A stretch of DNA of 64,000 nucleotides from Ectobius pallidus (Eukaryota > Arthropoda > Insecta > Blattodea > Ectobiidae): positions 169,390,559 to 169,454,558 of the forward strand of contig CAXKWD010000002.1 of the NCBI GenBank assembly GCA_964059195.1, read 5' to 3'. The notes beneath the pieces were generated by a model, which saw nothing but the letters and a program-made list of their open reading frames with translations, did no database searches and was not told the origin of the DNA. The translations under genes were made by a program, and so were the position numbers. Numbering within the stretch: the stretch's first letter is position 1; each line of letters opens with the position of its first letter. Positions 52,101 through 61,100 of the stretch are shown one piece after another.

Positions 52101-55100
52101 GGGGATTTCAATGCAAAAGTAGGAAGGGAGGATATTTTCAATCTCACAACTGGGAACAAAAGTCTCCACTTGCAGAGCAATGACAATGGGTTTAGATTAG
52201 TGAATTTTGCCACCGGTAAAAATTTAATCATAAAGAATACCTAATTCCCACAACGTGATAGGCTATTCATAAATACACAAGGACCTTGCCAGATGGAATG
52301 ACTCATAAATCGACCATGTGCTAATAGATGCAAGGAGGCAATCTAGTATAATTGATGTTCAAACTTTTAGGGGTGCTGACTGTGATTCGGATCATTATCT
52401 GGTAGTTGCTGTTGTTCGGGAGAAACTTTCATTAAACAATTGAACTAGGCAAAATTTTGATACAGAGAGATTCAATTTAGATGTACACCAAATTAGGAAA
52501 GCTTACCAAGTAGAGATTTCCAGTTCTAGAAGTAGGTAGAAGGTCGTTCTTGCAAACCAAGAAGGTAGGCTAGATATGAATATCAATAAAACCTGGGAAA
52601 GCATTAAAGGCACTATTAAAATATCCACAAAAGAAAAATGAACTGAACTGAACTGAAACCAAATAAATCATACAGGTTGCGGCATTTATCGTTTCCCATT
52701 TTCAAAACCATGTAACACATCTATTTAACACATAAATAAGCTACATTGAACATTTTTAAATGTCTTACAGTCTTGGATTTGCAATTCTGGTCTTACTTTT
52801 TGAATATGATATCCTTGAGATGCCCTTCATTAACTTCAACACATTGCTGCAATCTCCCTCGTACACTGGCCATTACGCATTGTGTGGTGTCTCGCGTAAC
52901 ATTTGCAGTTTCCTGCAAATCCACGCATAATCCACAAGCGGCCACTTCACAGTCCTAAGGTCGTAGTGTGGTGTGTCATTGAAGCACAGGGTATTATTGG
53001 CCCTTATTTCTTTGAGAGCAATAATGGTACTTCGGTTTCTGTCAACTCTGAACGTTACAATCACATGCTGCAAACTGTCTTCCTACCAGATTTGACAAAT
53101 CATAACTTTGATGTTGAGAGATTGTGGTTTCAACAGGATGGTGTTGTAGGGTAGCACATACTGCACATCTTTCAATGGACACCCTTCATGCTGCTTTCCC
53201 CGGCCGAATTCTTTCCTAATTGTTACCCTCCAAATCTCCCGACCTTACTGCACCAGATTTTTTTTTCTTAAGTCTCAAGTTTTCATTCATGCCCTCCCTG
53301 AGATTAACAGTCTTAACAATGCAATTCAACAGGGAATTGCAAATGTTACGCAAGACACCACACACCGCGTAATGGCCAGTGTATGAGGGAGATTGCAGCA
53401 ATGTGTTAAAGTAAATAGAGGACATCTCAAGGAAATCATATTCAAAAAGTAAGACCAGATTTGTAAATCCAAGACTGTAAGACATTTAAAAATGTGCAAC
53501 ATAGCTCATTTCTTTGTTAAATAAATGTGTTACATGGTATTGAAAGTGGGAAACTTTAAATGCCGCACCCTGTAGTTCGATGATGAATGCATGAAATTAG
53601 TAAATGCAAGAAAGCTGGCAAAACTACAATGGTTGCAGAATCTGAATGGAACTACCGATGAAAAACTCAACAATGCTAAATGAGAAACTTCTAGAACCAT
53701 TAGAACAAAGAAAAGAAACAATCTCAAAGACAAAGTAAATGAATTAGAGAAAAATAGTAAAGACAAAAATGTTAAGGATCTCTCTCTCTACAAGGGAATA
53801 AACAAGTTCAAGAAAGGTTTTCAAACATAATTCAGAATAATACTCGAATAATATTTTGAATAGGTGGAAAAAATTCTTTAATCATTATTAAATGTACTTG
53901 GAGATGTTTAAAGGATAGAAAATGAAATATTCACAGCAGAGCCATTGGAATTAATATTGAAATGTCATATACATTTAAAAAATGTAAATGACAAAAAGTG
54001 GTAAAAACAATCTGTAAAATGAGTAGCCTCCAGCTTCCATCCAGATAATGAAACCCACATGCTATGCTGCTTTGTTGTGAATGCTCCCCTAGACTCTTGA
54101 AAAATATATTTGTTAGAGAATGGTGTTACATTTCATTGTCACATGTGTATGCTTATCTCGTAGTTTGAGGTTGAGAGAATTACAGAAGGTATTATCAGGG
54201 CCGTCGCGTGGGCAGGGCGACCGGGGCGGTCGCGACCAGGGGGGCGCCGTGGCAACGGCAAAAATAAAACAACAGAATTTGAAATATTATGTTAGATGTA
54301 CATAACGTATTTTTCAAAGTTAAGTATAACTGAATTTTGAATATTACGTTGTATGTATTTATTGAACAAATAAATATTTGACACCAATAACTTTATATTT
54401 GCTAAGTTACCCCAAAATAAATATTTGCTCAAAATTGAACAGCTGTATATTTGCTTGTATACTTAATAATAATAACCTAATAATAATGCGTGTTTAACCC
54501 CATTATGTTTATATGTATTTGATAGTGTCACGTCACGTCGCTCGCTGTGTGTTTGTGTTTGAATCCTTACAGATAGGTGGAATGTCGGGTGGGTGCACGT
54601 GGGATTGAGTTTGGGGGGGCGCCTGACGAAATCTTGCCCCGGGCGCCAACAAACCACGCGACAGCCCTGGGTATTATGGTAATGTGGTCCAACTAGCAAC
54701 TCAAGGGTCGATTATATGCGGCCCCAATGCCTTTTTCTCTGCCCCTTGATTGTATCCACAGAATGTGTCTTTTAACTAACTAAAGACTTAAACAAATGAA
54801 CACAATTTTAAATTCTTGAATGTAGTCCACTTTGTAGTGATTTCTAGTTTGTAATTTGAATTATCCTCGTGAAGTGCTGGCTATCTGCAGTTGCTGGAGA
54901 TGACTGACATTCAGTTGAAAGCAATTCACCAAAATGTTAGCAAATAGTTGATAAACAGATAGCAATTTTAAAATCTATCGCAAAGATCAATTTGAATTAC
55001 CAGTACTATTTACTATTTTTTATCAAAATCTGGTATTTAGTTTTAAAAATATTACGTTTGAGAAGTGATGTAGAATAGAGCAGTTGCCTCCAATGAAATT

Positions 55101-58100
55101 TTCCCATTAGCAGTTCCTCTAACAAGGAAACTGTATGGGCGTCGTCATGTCAAAACCTATCCTCAAATTTAGCACCTAGACATCTGAAAAAGAAACAGCT
55201 GGGCAAATTAACTGTACCAGTAAATGGGTGAAAATTTGTTTGTATTGTTGCATAAAAAAGCAATGCCTGGTTGTCAAACAGCTTATTTCAGTAACCTGCA
55301 TCCTGAATCATCGAGTTCAATGGTGGCAGTGGGGCATGCAAGGAGAAGCTATGTAATTATGTGCATCACTAATTCATTTTGAGAAAACACTACCTACTGT
55401 TTTCCCATTGTAGTTTTTTGGTATTGAGGGGTTGGTTATAGTTGCTAGTTTGTGTGGGTGTTACAGATTAAAACAAAGATTAATTTTGCACCATACAGAG
55501 TACTTCAATCACTCTGTTCACAATGTTCACTTTTTTATCCACATAAAATTATTTAGTAGTTAAGAACTCAGACTTACTTAAAGTAGATAACTTTTATAGA
55601 ACCAATTTTAACAGCACAAGAGATTCACTTTGCTAATCTTAAACACTTAAGTATTTAAGGTATTAATAGGTAATAACCTGGGAATAGTCGCCCAGCTGTA
55701 TGTATCACCACTGGTATGTAATAATTATTATATATTTGATTATATGTCTTAAATAATAATGTATTATTATGTTATATTATTACATATATTTATATATGTC
55801 AATCTTTTGAATAAATAGTGCACATTCCAGAATTTTTGTAGCTTGTAGTTTGCAAGGAAAATTAGCTTGTAGTAAAAAGGTTTGACCCTTTGAATCAGTT
55901 TATAGCCTGTGAAACTGTTAATATAATCACTGGTCGCATGATGAGAAAAATGAATATAGTGTGAAATATGAATTATGAATGCAAATCTCAACAGTCACAT
56001 GAAAGACGGTATTTTTAAAAGTCAAGTAGATGGTGGGATAAACCCATGCTTTCCACCAAATCTTTCTAAACAAGGTATTAAATCTTATGAGAGGAAAATG
56101 TTCATTAGGCGAGCACTTGCAAGTTTTTTACTTAAAAAAGATGGACTAGAATACAGTATAAAAATGTGTTTCAGAGAAAGGGTATTATTCATTATTACAA
56201 TATTACTAGAAAATTAGCAAGCGTATGTCTAGCCTACCTAGTACATTTAGTGGATTCATGTATATTCAATGTGACATAAATTTACCTTGCTTGATGCTAA
56301 ACTGAAATTTTGACCTTAAACTTAAAACTGAACTATGATTTGAAACTTAATAATAACAATGACCTATGACTTGAAACTTAATACTGAACTATGATTTGAA
56401 GCTTAACACTTACTGTTGAATTTAAAAACACTTATAATGTAAAAATGAAAGATGAACTGAGCAATGTGATTTTTCCTTGATATTTGAAGCGATTGTTGGA
56501 ATGGCATTTACAGGCGGCAAGATTTAATTGAAAAAGATTCCCTCCCATAGTGATAGGACAAGGAGAGATGAGGCAAACCATGTATAGACCTATCTGGAGG
56601 GGGAAGGGAGTTATGTATCTTTCCTTCCCACAACTCTGTGGTAGGCCAGCGGCATGGCAGTAGGTAGGCAGCACAGTAGGTAGGTGCCTTCCCCTTTATG
56701 AGCTGATTGAGGCTATTCAATATTTTAAATTTACAAGATTGATAATTAATTTTCATATACTTGCATTTAATTTGTAGAGCTAATCATTTGCATGTTACTA
56801 CCTACAACGAAGACCTATTGATATAATAAAATTAATCTATTAAGGACCTGACTAATAATACACACTTGGTTGCTTCATTTACCATTATTAAGTGCCAGTA
56901 TGGTACTTTATGAGATTGTGTGGGGGACGAAAAAATGTCTGTCCGTCCGTCTGTACGCACCATAACTCAAGTATGCTTTTTCGGATTTTCATGAAACTTG
57001 ATATAAACATTCATAATGTCGATGGGAAGAACCCTATTGATATTGAACCAAATCGGTTCACCGGTACCGGAGCAATGCCCAATTTAGTGCCTATTTTAAT
57101 AGATTATGGCGCCTTTCTCATAAAAAGGCGCCATCACTCAAATACGCTGTAACAGATTTTAATGAAACTTGGTATACCCATTTATGACGTCCATGAAAAG
57201 TGCCCTATTGAATTTGAACCTAATCTGTTGACCGGTTCCGGAGTAAAACCCAATTTAGTGTATATTTTAAAGACGCGGTAACTCAAATACGCTTTACCGG
57301 ATTTTTATGAAACTTGGTATACACATTTATAATGTCCATGGGAAGACGTCTATTCATAATGGATAAAATCGGTTGATCTGTTTCGGAGTAATGCTCAATT
57401 TAGTGCCTATTTTATGGCAATATACGTATTCAAAAGAATTTATAAAAAAAATGAAAATCAGTTATCTTGACAACATAGCCTATTGTTTTACTGTGATCTT
57501 ATAAGGCCTTGGAAATTAAAATACAGGTAGCTATGACAAAAAACACTATTGTTTTACATGCGCTTATCCAACTAGACCGTTAAAATGACCCAGGTGGCCG
57601 AGGTGGTATACCTTTCTTCTTCCGTAAGCCCTGCTTAATGAATAAATCTGGAGCTTAACTTGGAAATCAATTTAAAAAAAAAAAACATATTCTGCATATC
57701 ATAATTGCAGTCATAACTGATTAAACAAAAACATACTGGCACTTTTTTACATCAGTTTACCTGATTTTATTTTGGTATGACATGTTTCAAGGATCATCAT
57801 CCTCATTTTCAAATACATTTTCAACCGATAAATCTTCATTAAGATGATCCTGATGCGCACCTCGTAAGTGAAGCAACAAAGTATGTATATAGTGTCTATT
57901 GTCAAATCATATAATAGATTAAATTTATTATAGTCGCTTCACTGTGTAAATTCCATAATATCAATATACCTATAAACTAAACTAAACTCCGTGGTGCGAC
58001 ATCCCCGAAGGGACAAGGCCTACCACCCGACCGCTGCATCATCTACCTATAGGCAGATGGCATGTGGTCAGCATGCCGACACCCACGACCGTTAATGGTG

Positions 58101-61100
58101 GTTTCCATGACCAGAGCCGCTACTTCTCTATCAAGTAGCTCCTCAATTTGAATCACAAGGCTGAGTGCACCCCTACCAGACCTCCCTACCTCAGAAAAAT
58201 CCAAGGAGTACCGGGGATCGAACCCGGGCCGACGGATCCATAGTCAGCGATGCTAACCACAAGACCATGCCGGCGGTCATCAATATACCTATTGACATGC
58301 TAAATTTAAGGGTGCGTTTTGACATGACAGCCTGTACAGTTCCCTTGTAAGTCCAGATAAGAAACGTTAGGGCAAGTTTGTAATGAGGTCATTTACATAA
58401 TTTTGACCATCCTAAATCAAGGTCTATGGTTTTCCACATATAACCAGGCCTATATATTTCATCATAACATAATGACTGAAATTGAATTGATGTGTATGGA
58501 ACATTAAAAGAAAACAGGATAATCTGTAGTAAATCGTATTATGCAGTGAACAATTTTTCTAGGAAATTAGTTCCATTATTTCGTGTTACCAGTACTTTAA
58601 CCCTTTCAGCGCTAAGCTGTTTGCTGGACAACTGCTTCTAAAAAATGCCACCTGCTGATTCACTCGGTTCTTGCTTCTCATTGTCTGAAATGCCAGTGTC
58701 AATCCCAGCGGAATTTAGTTTTTGAAATAGTACACATATTTTTGAGGCAGAAACAGGGCCGTCGCGTGGTTTGTTGGTGCCCGGGGCAAGATTTCGTCAG
58801 GCGCCCCCCCCCCCCAAACTCAATCCCACGTGCACCCACCCGACATTCCACCTATCTGTAAGAATTCAAACACAAACACACAGCCATCGACGTGACGCGA
58901 CACTATCAAATACGTATAAACAATGGGGTTAAACACGCAATGACCGACGCGACTTGGGGCGACGTGGACTGGACAAAGTTCCAAGCCGCATCATGTCCAG
59001 TCGCTCGTTAGCAAAATTGTGCGTCGGGTTGCGTCGCTGTCTGTTTTTGTGCCAAAAAGAGACACCTAATCGGATTACCTTATAAAAATAAAAGAAATAA
59101 AATTATTTAAATTATTTAATAAAATTATTTGTTTTGAAAATCAAATTAATACAAGTTTAGTAATGTAAGAAAATCTTAACAGTCATAAAAAAATACTATA
59201 GGCGTTATTAATGGACTACAAATTAATAGTGTGGGAAACCTCGTTACATACATTGAATAGAATATAGAAAAGGAAACCGCGTTTATCAAATTAAAATAAA
59301 GTACTAAACATTAAATGGCATTCGCCTGGTTTTTGCACGAGCAAATGTCGTTAGAATTTCCATCAAGTCTATTTTTTGTGCTTCATCGTTTTCAATGGAC
59401 AAGAAGTCTCTCCTGTGACTTAATTGATCGTAAATATGTCTTTATAAGCAAATATTTATTATAGGATAACTTAGCAAAGAAGGCCTCAAGTTATTGGTGT
59501 CAAATATTTATTTGTTCAATAAAAACATACAAAGCAATATTCAAAATTCAGTTATACCTAACTTTAAAAAATACGTTATGTACATCTTACTTATTTTTTA
59601 AAATTTTGTTGTTTTATTTTTGCCGTTGCCACGGCGCCCCCCTGGTCGCAGCGCCCGGGGCGATTGCCCCGCTCGCCCTGCCCACGCGACGGCCCTGGGC
59701 AGAAAGTACCCTTCAATATACAACAAAAGATCAGATTTCTCCTCACTTTTCAAGGACGTGCTTTTTGAGGTGTGTGAAACATATTGTCATCTCATTGGTA
59801 TTTCTTTGTTTGGTAAGATGATGAATAATTATTAGAGTATTTAGTATTTAGTATGATTTCAACATAGATGATTTTCCATGTGACAGTTATAGTGATTTAT
59901 CTGATAGCAATCAGAAAGACATCATGATCATAGCGATGTTATATACATATAATTATAACAAAAACATAATATATTATTATCTTACCTAAATTATGCATAT
60001 CTCTGTTAGGCTACGGTATATTATAATCAGACAAATTATCCTCCAGGGGGCAAAAGTCAGTCCTTTATGTATATTTTCAACAATGTAATTTTTGTGTAGA
60101 AAGCCATGACACTCTTGAACAGATATAACCACTACAAAAGTTGGCACTCAGCGGACAGTGAGGGAGATACCAATCGTACTGGCGAATGGCACCAAAAAGG
60201 TTAAAACCATTGTATGAGACTAGCAAACATGGCAAGATTGCAAGGAATGTTTCCTTGGCTCAGTGGTTAATACACCATGGTGTCAAATAACATTATATAG
60301 CAATAAACATTAACAAATTACAATAGATCTTTACAGTCACAAGTAAAATAATGCAAGAAGTTTAAAGAAAGATGCTTTTCTTGTGATTCACAACGTCAGA
60401 AACAGTGTAATATGAAGGTAATCTAAATTAACTTCAAGGTCCTGTTAACTTAAAAAATGCATTTTCAGGTGAAAATGGATTTAAATAGAAGACATTTAGA
60501 GAATAGTTCATGCCTAAATGCAAGCTTTATACGTTTAGCCTTATGTCTGCAATTCAAGTTGAAAGTTTCAGCAATATTTTGATCTGACATCATGGAACCC
60601 ACTTCACTACAGCCAATGCATTGGAATGTCATGCATAGTGGCACACCAGTCTGTGTTTGCTAGTTCATTGTTGGTGTCGTATTATGTCTTAACATTATTA
60701 TAGAATTTATTAGTTTCTCGAATCTTGTCTAGAATCAGGTCATATTAAATCCAGCCCAAGAAAGGTCTAATTATAAGACCAGAAAAAGAAAATTTCGAAA
60801 TCCAGACCAGTATCCAGCTGTGGTAGAATGCATTTTGTCAGCAACTCATCATGAGTATTTCTGCTGTTGTGAAAGTGTCATGAGAAGTGTATTATATTGT
60901 ACATAATTTATTTCATTATATTGAACATTGGTAGGCACATTGTGATGGTGAGGGCAGAATCCAATTTAGAAAGGGAAGAGTTATGAGTAATGAACAATAG
61001 GAATATGCGATATGTAGCTTATAGAAAATCCATCTAATGGATTAATTCTTTGAAGCCCTTCGGAAAAGAAAACAGAAAAGCAGGTCCAGCTTGTCCATAT

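Larger units (their letters stand above)
50413..54089. mobile_element. PIF-Harbinger-like element, 3.7 kb, with nested insertions
   Basis: Left end GTGAGCATTCACACAGAAGT and CATAGCATGCGAGTCAC; the reversed right end reads GGGGAGCATTCACAACAAAG and CATAGCATGTGGG. These are the same termini as the MITE at 8239-8843. TAA precedes it and TAG follows (one base changed). Inside lie a non-LTR remnant and, inside that, a mariner element. No Harbinger transposase was recognised in 50580-51640 or 53900-54060. It starts only 43 nt after exon 6b. Confidence 0.68.
55128..58347. mobile_element. Second element of the TTAA type, with nested repeats
   Basis: Left end AACAAGGAAACTGTATGGGC then GTCATGTCAAAACCTATCC; the right end, reversed, reads ACAAGGGAACTGTACAGGCT then GTCATGTCAAAAC. 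These match the ends of 30953-32325. It contains the tandem-unit element (56904-57770) and a SINE (57974-58278). The flanking TTAA is degraded. A short frame at 55975-56217 matches nothing known to me. Confidence 0.55.
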
